Assembly (NCBI GenBank): GCA_004292985.1
Contig: RDXT01000816.1
Location: 1-15,046 of the forward strand
Reading direction: 5' to 3'
DNA from: Bacteroidota bacterium
GTDB taxonomy: Bacteria; Bacteroidota; Bacteroidia; J057
Length of the DNA: 15,046 nucleotides
Of the stretch, positions 1-8,633 are shown piece after piece. The notes under the pieces were generated by a model that was not told where the DNA came from, searched no databases, and worked only from the letters and a program-made list of their open reading frames with translations. Position 1 is the first letter of the stretch, and each line of letters starts with the position of its first letter. A program made the translations under genes and the position numbers.

Positions 1-3000
1 AACAACCTTGTCGCATGGCAGTGGTTCTTTGGAGACGGTGGCAGCTCCACGCTTCGCAATCCGGTACATACCTACCTGAATACAGGTACTTACACCGTGA
101 CGCTGATCGTATTTGACGCATTTGGATGCTCCGACACCCTCACGAAGACCGATTTCATTGACCTGACACGTCCGCAGGCTGCTTTTGCGCAGGATCTCGA
201 TGTCATTTGTCCCGGAAGCCCGCTTCAGTTTGTGGATCTGACCGTAGCAGATTACCCCATCAGCGCCTGGCTGTGGAGTTTTGGCGACGGTACTACCTCT
301 AACCAGCAAAATCCGGTTCATACCTATGCCCAGCCAGGTACTTATACCGTAACGCTGACCGTAACCAACATTCTGGGATGTACAGACTCCGAAACAGGCA
401 GCGTGGAAGTATTGCCTCCTCCTGTGGCAGCCTTTACCGCTACTCCGAATGAAGGATGTATGCCGCTGACCGTTGCCTTTGATGAAAATGCCGTGGGGAT
501 TTCCTCTGCTGTGATTTTCTGGCAATGGGATTTTGGAGATGGAAACGGTTCAAACGTGCCCAATCCGGTCTATACCTACGAAGAGCCGGGTACTTACACC
601 GTTACGCTGACCGTACTCGACGGCAATGGCTGCGGAAAAGACACGAGCATGACGATCCAGGTGCTGCCGCTGCCGCTGGCCAATTTCAGCGCGGTCAACA
701 ACATCGGCTGCGCTCCGCAGCAGGTGCAGTTCACGAGCCTGGCAGGCGGTGCCTACCCGATCGCGGGCTGGCTCTGGAAGTTTGGCGACGGCAACACCTC
801 TGCCCTGCAAAACCCGGCGCATACCTACGCTGCCGACGGCCTTTATACCATTACGCTGATCGTAACCGACATCAACGGTTGTACAGACAGCCTGGTGCGC
901 CCGCAATATGTGCGCCTGCGGCACCCTGATGCCAATTTCACCTGGACACCTTCGGACGGATGCCCTCCGCTGAATGTGAACTTCCGTGATGCGACGCTTT
1001 CCGATACCAGCATCGTGGCCTGGGCCTGGAACTTTGGCGATGGCGGCACCTCGACCCAGCAAAACGTGTCGCATCTCTACGCTTCGCCGGGCGTTTATAC
1101 GGTGACACTTACCGTTACGGACATCAACGGATGTACAAATACAGAGGTGAAAACCAACATCATCCGCGCCTATACGCCACCCGTGGCTGTGTGGCAGCCG
1201 GGAGACACCTCGGGTTGTACGCCTTTCGCCATGAATTTCTATAATAATTCTGTAGCAGGAAGTGCGCCGATCACCGCCTATGCCTGGAACTTTGGCAACG
1301 GCAACAACTCTGCCCTGCCCAACCCGACGCAGACCTTCGTTACACCGGGCAACTATCCTGTGCGCCTGATTGTAACCGATGCCAATGGCTGCCGCGATAC
1401 CGCCATTCACACCATTTTCTCGCGTCCGCTTCCGACCCCTGACTTTAATGCCAGCGACCGGGTAGGATGTGCGCCACAGCAGGTGTTTTTCAGCGATCAG
1501 TCGGTCAATGCTTCTCCGGTAGCGGCCTGGCTGTGGAACTTTGGCGATGGAAACACTTCCACGCAACAGTTCCCGACCCACATGTACCAGAACGACGGCG
1601 TGTACACGGTAAGCCTCACGCTGACAGACATTTATGGATGCGAAGGCACCGTAACCCGTCCGCAGTACATCCGTCTGCGCCGTCCGCAGCCCGATTTCAG
1701 CGCCAGCCAGACCGTGGTTTGTCCCGGCACCGCCGTACAGTTTACCGATCTGACCCTCGCCGATACGACCCTGACCGACTGGCTCTGGCAGTTCAGCGAC
1801 GGAAGCCTGGCCACCCAGCAGAATCCGGTGAAAGTGTTCAGTGTGCCTGGTTTCTATTCGGTAACATTGACGGTGCACAACCTGCTCGATTGTGGTGCGG
1901 CGATAACCAAAACCAGCTACATCGAAGTGCGCCAGCGTCCGGATGCAGATTTTGTACCGAGCGTGAGCAATGGCTGTGCGCCGCTGGCTGTGCAGTTTAC
2001 CAATACGACCAATTCCACCTCGGCCCCCGTAGCCAGTTGGTTCTGGGACTTTGCCAACGGCAGCACCTCTATCTTTACCAATCCTTCGCAGACCTTTGTG
2101 CAGCCGGGCACCTATCCGGTGCGTCTGGTCGCTACCGACGGATTTGGCTGCCGCGATACCGTGCGGAAAAACATTGTGGTGTATCGTCCGCCGACGGCAA
2201 CCTTCATCGCCAGCGACTCCGTAGGTTGTGCGCCTGAAACGATCAACTTCCTGGATCAGTCTGTGCAGGGCAATGCGCCGATCAGTTCCTGGTTCTGGAG
2301 CTTCGGTGACGGCGGCGCGGCGGGTCAGCAGTTCCCTTCGCACACGTATAATGCGGATGGCGAATATGATGTGCGCCTGATTGTGGCCGACCTCAACGGC
2401 TGCCGCGATACTCTGCTGCGTCCTGAGTATATCCGTCTGAGCCATCCGGTAGCCGATTTTGTGACGAGCGTAACCCGGACCTGCCCTGAGGCGATTGTAA
2501 CCTTTGCAGATGCCTCGATCCCGGATACGACCCTCGTAAGCTGGCTGTGGAATTTTGGAGACGGCAGCACTTCCACGCTCCAGAATCCAACCCACACCTA
2601 CGCCAACGGAGGCACCTATACCATTACCCTGACGGTAACCAACCTGCTGGGATGCAGCCACACCATCAGCAGGCCGAATGTGATCCAGGTATATACCCAG
2701 CCGGTGACTCTGTTCACGCCGTCATCGCTCGAAGGATGTACGCCTTTTGAAGTGGACTTTACCGACAACTCTTCGGGCGTATCTGCACCGATCGTGGGCT
2801 GGCTCTGGGACTTTGGCGATGGAAGCACCTCGACGGCGCAAAATCCGACCCATACCTACATGGCGCCCGGACTTTATACCATTACCCTGACCACAACAGA
2901 CAATAATGGTTGTACTTCGAGCCATAGCCGCCAGGTACGGGGTCTGACCCTGCCAGTAGCGAACTTTATGTCGCTCGATACGCTGGGTTGTGCGCCCGAG

Positions 3001-6000
3001 ACCGTACATTTTACCGACCTGACCCAGGGAGACTATCCGATTGTGGCCTGGTCATGGGACTTTGGCGACGGAAACAGCTCCAATGCCCAGTTCCCGACCC
3101 ACACCTATGCGCAGCAGGGCCTGTATGACATCCGCCTGATCGCTACCGATGCCAATGGCTGCCGCGACACCCTGATCCGCCGCCAGTACATCCGCCTGCG
3201 GAATCCGGATGCCAACTTCAGTTGGTCGCCTTCGCTGGGCTGTCCGGGCATGGAGGTGCAGTTTACAGACCTTTCCATTCCGGATACGACCATAGTCAAC
3301 TGGCAATGGAACTTTGGCGACGGCACAGGCTCAGTTGTAGTGAATCCGCGACATGTCTATGAACTGCCCGGCACCTATACCGTAAGCCTGACCGTAACCA
3401 ACGTCCTTGGTTGCTCCGAGACACAGACCTATGCGCAGATTATCACCGTGGCAACACCGCCTGTAGCAGGATTCCTGGTCAATGACACCCTGGGATGTAC
3501 GCCATTTACCCCCGGCCTGACCGACAACTCTCAGGGGATCGGCGCACCTGTGACCCAGTGGCAATGGAGTTTTGGCAACGGCGACAGTTCTGCCCTCCAG
3601 GAGCCGGTTTACACCTATCCGACACCGGGTACCTTTACCATGACGCTGGTCATTACCGACAACAACGGCTGTAAAGACACCGCAAGTCAAGTTGTAGCCT
3701 CTACCAGATCGCCTGTGGCTAACTTTATGTCGCGCGATACAGTGGGTTGTGCGCCGAAGCTGGTGCGTTTCCGTGACCTTTCGAGCGGGGACTACCCGAT
3801 CACGTACTGGAACTGGAGCTTTGGCAACGGATTTACCTCTCCGCAGCAGAACGCCTCCCATACCTACCTCAACGACGGGGTTTACACGGTGCGTCTGATT
3901 GTGGGAGATGACAATGGCTGCCTTGATACCCTGATCCGCCGCCGTTACATCCGCCTGTCGCATCCGGATGCGGACTTTACTGCCGCAGATCGCAATGGTT
4001 GCGTGGGCACGGCGGTATCCTTCCAGGATCGCAGCATCCAGGATACGACGATTGTGGCATGGCGCTGGGATTTTGGCGACGGTACCTTCTCTGTGCAGCA
4101 AAACCCTGTGCATGTGTATGACCAGCCCGGTGAGTACGATGTGCGACTCGTGGTAACCAACATCAACGGTTGCAGCGATACCCTCTTGCAGACAAACTAC
4201 GTGGACATTTTCACGCCGCCGACTGCCTCCTTCGTTGCGACTGACACCAGTGGCTGTGTGCCTTTCCTCGTAGATTTCACCGACTTCAGCAGCAGCCCGT
4301 ATGGTCTTGCCGGATGGGAATGGTTCCTCAACGGAGCGCCGAAAGGCAATTCGCAGAACATTTCGCACTATTTTGTAGCCGTAGGCGACTATGAAGTAGT
4401 CCTGGTCATAACCGATGCCAACGGCTGTAAGGATACCCTGAGCCAGATGGTGCATGTGCATCCGGTACCCGAGGCCGATTTTGTAGCCTCCGATACGCTG
4501 GGATGCGCGCCCGCAGTGATCAGCTTCAGCGACCGCACCATGCACATTCCGAACCAGTGGCTGTGGGAGTTTGGCGACGGCAATACCTCCGTGCTCCAGA
4601 ATCCGGTGCATACCTATCAGGAGGATGGCATTTACAATGTAAAACTCACAGTAACAGACCGTTACGGATGTTCGGATGAGATTGAGAAGATCAATTATAT
4701 CCGCCTGGATCATCCGGAAGTTGACTTTAATGTGGAGTATGTGGCCAGTTGTCCTCCGGTCAGGGCTGTGTTCCGGGCAACGGGGGCAGGTCTCACAGGC
4801 ATTGCCCGCTGGCAGTGGAACATGGGCAATGGCACCATCATTACGACACTGGTAGATACCCTCGTGTACGCCTATGACCGCTCCGGCGACTATACCGTGA
4901 CCCTGACCGGCATTGATTCTCTGGGCTGTACCGTAACGGATACACTCGATGAGCAGATCAATGTGCTGGGAGATATCGTTCCCGCTGCTGTGCAGATTCA
5001 TTCGGTGAGTGTGCTGAGTAACAATCAGATAGAGGTAAAATTTGCCCCGCACAGAGGTACAGATTTTGACTTCTACACCGTGTATCGTGAAACACCAGGC
5101 CAGGGCTATGTGGCGATCGATACCTTGTATTATATCAATGATACGCTCCTGATTGACAACACGCCTCAGGCCAATGTGCGGAGTTACTGCTACAAGGTAA
5201 CCACCACCAACCACTGCGGCTCCGAGTCGAGCCTTGGTCTGACCGATCCGCATTGCAGCATCAACGCGACAGCGATGCCGGTGCCGGGCCAGATCGTGGT
5301 AAGCTGGAATCCGTACCGGGGCTGGAATGAGGTTGCGCAGTATGAGATATATGAAGTTACTTCGTATAACCCGCTGACAGTGACCTTCCTGGCGGTGGTT
5401 CCGGGCAATGTAACCCGCTACGTGGAGCCATTTGACGACTGCTTCAACGACCGCGGATACCGGATAAAGGCGACCGGACTGACACCGCTTCAGGTATCCT
5501 GGAGCGACACAACCCAGGCCGTAAATACTGCAGGTATCCGGGGCAATGCCACCGATGTGGTGCGGGCAACGGTCGAGAACAACGAAGATGTGCTGGTCGA
5601 ATGGAAAAACTTCGAGCTGCCGGGCGTGTCGGTGATTTACCTGGACCGCGCCATAGACGGAGGGCCTTTCAACACGCTGGCTACCATGCCTGTAGGAGAG
5701 GAGAAATTCCGGGACCGCGATGTGGAGGTGGGGCTTTCGAGCTATGCCTACCGTGTCTATGCGCAGGATAGCTGCGGCAACTATTCACCTATGAGCAATG
5801 TCGGCAAGTCGGTGCTCCTCAATGCAGATAAGGACGTGAACACGACCCTGCTCTCCTGGACACCGTATGAAGACTGGCGCTTTGGAGTGGACGAGTACCG
5901 GATTGAGATTATGAACGACACCACCGGACGCTGGGAACTGGTGGATATCGTCCAGGGCAATGTGGATGAATACCGCGACACCAAAACCACCCTCGACCAG

Positions 6001-6360
6001 CCTGAGTATTGCTACCGCATATGGGCTGTGGAACTGGGCGGAAATGAGACCGTCAGCCTTTCCAACGAGGTGTGTCTGGAGGTCGAGACCAGCATTCACG
6101 CGCCGACCGCATTTACCCCCAACCAGGACGGTGTAAACGAGGTGTTCCTGCTCAGCGGTTTCCATGTGCAGAACTATAACCTCAAGATTTACAGCCGCTG
6201 GGGTATGCTGCTCTTCGAAACCAACGACATCAACCAGGGATGGGACGGCACCTTCCGGGGTGGTCAGGTGAATGAGGGCGTGTATGTCTATATCGCGAAA
6301 GGAATTGGCTACAATGGCCAGCCCTTCCTGAAGAAAGGCAGCGTTTCCCTGCTGAGATAA
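1..6360 (+). CDS. Giant secreted PKD-repeat protein with type IX secretion type B (gliding-motility) C-terminal domain; 5' end outside window
   Basis: The reading frame is open from base 1, so the true start and signal peptide lie upstream; 2119 residues are visible. Residues 1-56 are the tail of a PKD-like domain, followed by 19 complete PKD-like domains of about 84 residues to about residue 1658. Most carry the W-x-W-x-FGDG core, an HTY motif, a PG-x-Y-x-V strand and a closing NGC. Residues about 1660-2031 form four fibronectin-III-like units. Residues 2032-2119 match the CHU_C/gliding-motility type B sorting domain (FTPNQDG, Y-x-RWG, GWDG, GVYVY). By family knowledge such proteins cross the outer membrane by T9SS and act as adhesins or motility surface proteins (SprB is the type example); the role here is inferred. 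SprB-like cargo genes often sit beside a PorP/SprF-type gene, but the next gene downstream is an unrelated hydrolase. Family assignment is firm; ligand and function are unknown. Confidence 0.93.
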   Translation, partial: NNLVAWQWFFGDGGSSTLRNPVHTYLNTGTYTVTLIVFDAFGCSDTLTKTDFIDLTRPQAAFAQDLDVICPGSPLQFVDLTVADYPISAWLWSFGDGTTSNQQNPVHTYAQPGTYTVTLTVTNILGCTDSETGSVEVLPPPVAAFTATPNEGCMPLTVAFDENAVGISSAVIFWQWDFGDGNGSNVPNPVYTYEEPGTYTVTLTVLDGNGCGKDTSMTIQVLPLPLANFSAVNNIGCAPQQVQFTSLAGGAYPIAGWLWKFGDGNTSALQNPAHTYAADGLYTITLIVTDINGCTDSLVRPQYVRLRHPDANFTWTPSDGCPPLNVNFRDATLSDTSIVAWAWNFGDGGTSTQQNVSHLYASPGVYTVTLTVTDINGCTNTEVKTNIIRAYTPPVAVWQPGDTSGCTPFAMNFYNNSVAGSAPITAYAWNFGNGNNSALPNPTQTFVTPGNYPVRLIVTDANGCRDTAIHTIFSRPLPTPDFNASDRVGCAPQQVFFSDQSVNASPVAAWLWNFGDGNTSTQQFPTHMYQNDGVYTVSLTLTDIYGCEGTVTRPQYIRLRRPQPDFSASQTVVCPGTAVQFTDLTLADTTLTDWLWQFSDGSLATQQNPVKVFSVPGFYSVTLTVHNLLDCGAAITKTSYIEVRQRPDADFVPSVSNGCAPLAVQFTNTTNSTSAPVASWFWDFANGSTSIFTNPSQTFVQPGTYPVRLVATDGFGCRDTVRKNIVVYRPPTATFIASDSVGCAPETINFLDQSVQGNAPISSWFWSFGDGGAAGQQFPSHTYNADGEYDVRLIVADLNGCRDTLLRPEYIRLSHPVADFVTSVTRTCPEAIVTFADASIPDTTLVSWLWNFGDGSTSTLQNPTHTYANGGTYTITLTVTNLLGCSHTISRPNVIQVYTQPVTLFTPSSLEGCTPFEVDFTDNSSGVSAPIVGWLWDFGDGSTSTAQNPTHTYMAPGLYTITLTTTDNNGCTSSHSRQVRGLTLPVANFMSLDTLGCAPETVHFTDLTQGDYPIVAWSWDFGDGNSSNAQFPTHTYAQQGLYDIRLIATDANGCRDTLIRRQYIRLRNPDANFSWSPSLGCPGMEVQFTDLSIPDTTIVNWQWNFGDGTGSVVVNPRHVYELPGTYTVSLTVTNVLGCSETQTYAQIITVATPPVAGFLVNDTLGCTPFTPGLTDNSQGIGAPVTQWQWSFGNGDSSALQEPVYTYPTPGTFTMTLVITDNNGCKDTASQVVASTRSPVANFMSRDTVGCAPKLVRFRDLSSGDYPITYWNWSFGNGFTSPQQNASHTYLNDGVYTVRLIVGDDNGCLDTLIRRRYIRLSHPDADFTAADRNGCVGTAVSFQDRSIQDTTIVAWRWDFGDGTFSVQQNPVHVYDQPGEYDVRLVVTNINGCSDTLLQTNYVDIFTPPTASFVATDTSGCVPFLVDFTDFSSSPYGLAGWEWFLNGAPKGNSQNISHYFVAVGDYEVVLVITDANGCKDTLSQMVHVHPVPEADFVASDTLGCAPAVISFSDRTMHIPNQWLWEFGDGNTSVLQNPVHTYQEDGIYNVKLTVTDRYGCSDEIEKINYIRLDHPEVDFNVEYVASCPPVRAVFRATGAGLTGIARWQWNMGNGTIITTLVDTLVYAYDRSGDYTVTLTGIDSLGCTVTDTLDEQINVLGDIVPAAVQIHSVSVLSNNQIEVKFAPHRGTDFDFYTVYRETPGQGYVAIDTLYYINDTLLIDNTPQANVRSYCYKVTTTNHCGSESSLGLTDPHCSINATAMPVPGQIVVSWNPYRGWNEVAQYEIYEVTSYNPLTVTFLAVVPGNVTRYVEPFDDCFNDRGYRIKATGLTPLQVSWSDTTQAVNTAGIRGNATDVVRATVENNEDVLVEWKNFELPGVSVIYLDRAIDGGPFNTLATMPVGEEKFRDRDVEVGLSSYAYRVYAQDSCGNYSPMSNVGKSVLLNADKDVNTTLLSWTPYEDWRFGVDEYRIEIMNDTTGRWELVDIVQGNVDEYRDTKTTLDQPEYCYRIWAVELGGNETVSLSNEVCLEVETSIHAPTAFTPNQDGVNEVFLLSGFHVQNYNLKIYSRWGMLLFETNDINQGWDGTFRGGQVNEGVYVYIAKGIGYNGQPFLKKGSVSLLR
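169..4976 (+). repeat. Coding tandem array: six B-C-A triplets of PKD-like domains plus a terminal B domain
   Basis: The PKD domains fall into three types in fixed order. Type B opens with a [RS]-x-P-[DQV]-x-[DN]-F-like stretch and usually has CP, DTT and TVTN-x-LGC. Type C opens with PPVA-like residues and usually has GC-[TMAV]-P-[FL], API or APV, and NGC-[RK]-DT. Type A has GCAP, often YPI, and ends in DTL-x-R-x-YIRL. B domains begin at 169, 919, 1678, 2440, 3199, 3958 and 4708, giving spacings of 750, 759, 762, 759, 759 and 750 nt. The partial domain before 169 fits type A. The copies have diverged, so this is an old coding amplification and not a recent satellite. Confidence 0.88.
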
Positions 6361-6382
6361 GTTTGGCACCTGTATATGTAAG

Positions 6383-6415
6383 AAGGTCTGTCCGCAAGGG
6401 CAGGCCTTTTCATTT
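6383..6415 (+). terminator. Rho-independent terminator of the PKD-repeat gene
   Basis: An 11-bp stem pairs 6383-6393 with 6398-6408, with two G-U wobbles and a GCAA tetraloop at 6394-6397. It is followed by a T-rich tail, TTTTCATTT, at 6407-6415. It lies 22 nt after the stop codon and separates the giant gene from the downstream hydrolase. Confidence 0.9.
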
Positions 6416-6487
6416 ACAGGCCGCAACAGAGGCTTCATGTTAGCCGTACCAACATGTATTTACTTCCTCCTTTTGACCCCATTACCT

Positions 6488-8143
6488 ATGAAATCTATTT
6501 TCTCACTGCTACTTATCGCTTTTGCACTGTGGATGCAGCCACTTGCGGCACAAAACCTTTCTGCGGAGAAACTTTCGGCTGAGTTTGACCGGATTTTATC
6601 GGCAGAATACAAGGCAGACGGCCCCGGTTGCACCGCTTTGGTCGCCCAAAACGGAAAAATCATCTATCAGAAAGCCTTTGGGATGGCCAATATCGAGCTG
6701 GATGTGCCGATGCGTCCCGAAATGGTCTTCCGGATTGGCTCGATCTCCAAACAATTTACCGCCATTGCCATTTTGCAGCTCCTGGAGCAGGGAAAACTCA
6801 GCCTTCAGGACCCGATTACCAAATATGTGCCTGACTATCCCATGCATGGGTACACCATTACCCTCGAACATCTGCTGACCCATACCTCCGGTATCAAAAA
6901 TTATACAGATATGGAGGAGTTCGGGAAGATCATGCGCAATGACATGACCCCCGAAGAAATGATCGCTTTTTTCAAAAACCAGCCGATGGATTTTGCACCG
7001 GGCAGCGCCTGGAATTACAGCAACTCCGGCTATTTTTTGCTGGGCTATGTGATCGAAAAAGTATCCGGAAAAACATATCCCGAATACGTGGAGGAGTTGA
7101 TATTCAAGCCTTTGGGAATGAAAAACTCTTTATACGGAGATGATGCCAAACTGATCAAAAACCGGGCTGCCGGGTACCAGGGCGGAGAAAACGGCCCTCA
7201 GAATGCCCTTGTACTGAGCATGACACTTCCTTACGCGGCGGGTTCACTGCAATCCACCGTAGGCGACCTCTTTATCTGGCACCAGGCCCTGCATGCGGGT
7301 AAGCTGGTGAAAAAAGAAACCCTGCAAAAAGCCTTTACCGAATACAAACTCAGCAATGGAGAAGGGGCACACTATGGCTACGGCTGGTTTCTGGGTGATC
7401 TTCAGGGCAGCGCTACCATCGAGCACAGCGGCGGGATCAATGGTTTTCTGACCGATGCCGTTTACCTGCCTGCGCAGGATGTATTTGTGGCCGTTTTTTC
7501 TAATTCCGAAGCCAAAGACCCCGGAACACCCGCTACCAAAATTGCCGCATGGGCCATCGGAAAGCCTTATTCTTACAAAGAAATGAGCCTCAGCGAGCAA
7601 CAGCAGCAGGAATATACAGGCGTTTATGAAACCGAAAGCGGCGAACAGCGGATCATCAGCATAGAAAAAGGCGTGCTCTACTCCCGGCGGACAGGCGGCA
7701 GCCCCTTTGTGATCAGGGCCTATGAAAAAGATAAATTTTTCTTCGACGAATCGCTCGCGACCCTGGAGTTTAAGCGCGAAGGCAAACAGATTGTACAGGT
7801 GATCTCTTCGCAGCGCAATTCGCCGACCCTTGTGTGGAAAAAGACCGATAAGCCTATTCCGGTACAAAAAGAAGTAAGCATAGGCGAGAAAGAACTGGCT
7901 GCTTATGTGGGTCGCTATGAACTTGCGCCGACCTTCAGCATCACGATCACCCAGGAGGGCGGACGCCTGTTTGCGCAGGCCACCGGACAGGGGAAAAATG
8001 AAGTTTTCGCCGAAAAGCCCGATCGCTTTTTCTTTAAGGTTGTGGATGCGCAGATCGGCTTTTTCAAAAACGCTGCCGGACAGGTGGACCGGATGATTTT
8101 GTATCAGAACGGTCAGGAGATGCCCGGAAAAAAGGTGCAGTAA
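6488..8143 (+). CDS. Exported serine hydrolase, class C beta-lactamase/penicillin-binding-protein family, with C-terminal DUF3471-type domain
   Basis: 551 residues. The start at 6488 gives a clean signal peptide (MKSIFSLLLIAFALWMQ, then LAAQ, cleavage near residue 21). An in-frame ATG at 6437 would prepend 17 residues and bury the signal, so it was not used. The catalytic triad motifs are all present: S85-I-S-K88 (nucleophile and general base), Y177-S-N179 and H313-S-G315. Residues about 25-350 are the hydrolase fold. About 365-455 and 470-551 look like two beta-rich modules, the second resembling DUF3471 (YVGRYEL near its start, NGQEMPGKK at the end). Members of this family cleave beta-lactams, D-amino-acid peptides or esters, and motifs alone do not tell which. 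A periplasmic peptidase or esterase is as likely as drug resistance. It appears to be transcribed alone. Confidence 0.92.
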   Translation: MKSIFSLLLIAFALWMQPLAAQNLSAEKLSAEFDRILSAEYKADGPGCTALVAQNGKIIYQKAFGMANIELDVPMRPEMVFRIGSISKQFTAIAILQLLEQGKLSLQDPITKYVPDYPMHGYTITLEHLLTHTSGIKNYTDMEEFGKIMRNDMTPEEMIAFFKNQPMDFAPGSAWNYSNSGYFLLGYVIEKVSGKTYPEYVEELIFKPLGMKNSLYGDDAKLIKNRAAGYQGGENGPQNALVLSMTLPYAAGSLQSTVGDLFIWHQALHAGKLVKKETLQKAFTEYKLSNGEGAHYGYGWFLGDLQGSATIEHSGGINGFLTDAVYLPAQDVFVAVFSNSEAKDPGTPATKIAAWAIGKPYSYKEMSLSEQQQQEYTGVYETESGEQRIISIEKGVLYSRRTGGSPFVIRAYEKDKFFFDESLATLEFKREGKQIVQVISSQRNSPTLVWKKTDKPIPVQKEVSIGEKELAAYVGRYELAPTFSITITQEGGRLFAQATGQGKNEVFAEKPDRFFFKVVDAQIGFFKNAAGQVDRMILYQNGQEMPGKKVQ

Positions 8144-8154
8144 GGGTATGCCTC

Positions 8155-8190
8155 AAAAAAAGCCCGGCTCTGTCAGGGCCGGGCATATAA
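8155..8190 (-). terminator. Intrinsic terminator for the minus-strand gene pair
   Basis: GCCCGGC at 8162-8168 pairs with GCCGGGC at 8178-8184, and the stem can be extended inward by a wobble and a C-G pair. On the minus strand the stem is followed by a run of T (the A run at 8155-8161 on the plus strand), which is the canonical layout for the gene ending at 8212. On the plus strand the stem is followed by ATATAAAAAAA, so it would be a poor terminator for the hydrolase gene. Confidence 0.82.
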
Positions 8191-8211
8191 AAAAAGAAGG
8201 AGTGCCTGAAC

Positions 8212-8598
8212 TTAAAGGTACTGCGCGATAAAAAGCTGAAACTCGTGGCGGAAGGCCTTTATTTCGCTTTCAAAGGCCGCCACCTGTCCCCGCAGATCGT
8301 CGTGGTCGGCAAAATGCACGTGCTCGATCGCTACGGGGTGTTCCTGGGCAAACTGCACCATCGAGTCTTCATGTTTGGTCACTTGCTCCTGCAGGCCGGA
8401 AAGCTCCTTGCGGATGTCAGCAAACTGGCCCTGAAATTTTTCGACAGCACTACGCGCCTCCGGGCTGTTGTTTTTGATACCAGCTTCGGAGAGCTGCTCT
8501 TCCAGCACATCGAGGTCTTCGGTATAAAAACTGAGGGCGCTTAACCATGCCTGGTGCTCTGTATGGAGGTCGCTGAGGTAAACCGGATGAGATTTCAT
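8212..8598 (-). CDS. Small conserved-looking coiled-coil protein of unknown function
   Basis: 128 residues with no signal peptide or membrane segment, so probably cytoplasmic. The protein is rich in Glu, Gln, Lys and His and is predicted almost wholly helical, with heptad-like Leu/Ile/Val/Phe spacing over residues about 25-80 and 100-126. Two local signatures are MKSHPVYLSDLH at the N-terminus and EHPVAIEHVHFADHDDL around residues 85-101. From memory, small proteins of this shape occur as hypotheticals across Bacteroidota; I cannot attach a function. It lies 35 nt downstream of the 8634-9548 gene on the same strand and is followed by a terminator, so the two are probably co-transcribed. The histidine cluster in the middle could bind metal, but that is speculation. 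Confidence 0.8.
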   Translation of the reverse strand: MKSHPVYLSDLHTEHQAWLSALSFYTEDLDVLEEQLSEAGIKNNSPEARSAVEKFQGQFADIRKELSGLQEQVTKHEDSMVQFAQEHPVAIEHVHFADHDDLRGQVAAFESEIKAFRHEFQLFIAQYL

Positions 8599-8633
8599 TG
8601 TAGTATCCTATGAGTTATCGGGTGAAAAGAAAA

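Noticed and set aside
550..2661. 703-codon open frame on the minus strand, and a similar 640-codon frame at 3331-5253
   Set aside because: Both lie wholly inside the PKD array and translate to repetitive Arg/Gly/Val/His-rich sequence. They are mirror images of a repeated, GC-rich coding frame whose plus-strand product has clear domain motifs.
169..4976. Regular repeat spacing that could suggest a CRISPR array or satellite DNA
   Set aside because: The period is about 250 or 750 nt, copies are diverged, the frame is kept throughout and the repeats encode PKD domains.
6436..6456. Inverted repeat CATGTT-N9-AACATG before the hydrolase gene
   Set aside because: Only 6-bp arms with no T tail and no promoter motif placed around it; could easily be chance.
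6488..8143. Calling the serine hydrolase an antibiotic-resistance beta-lactamase
   Set aside because: The SxxK, YxN and HxG motifs are shared by esterases, peptidases and PBP-like proteins, and the C-terminal DUF3471-type region is typical of non-resistance members.
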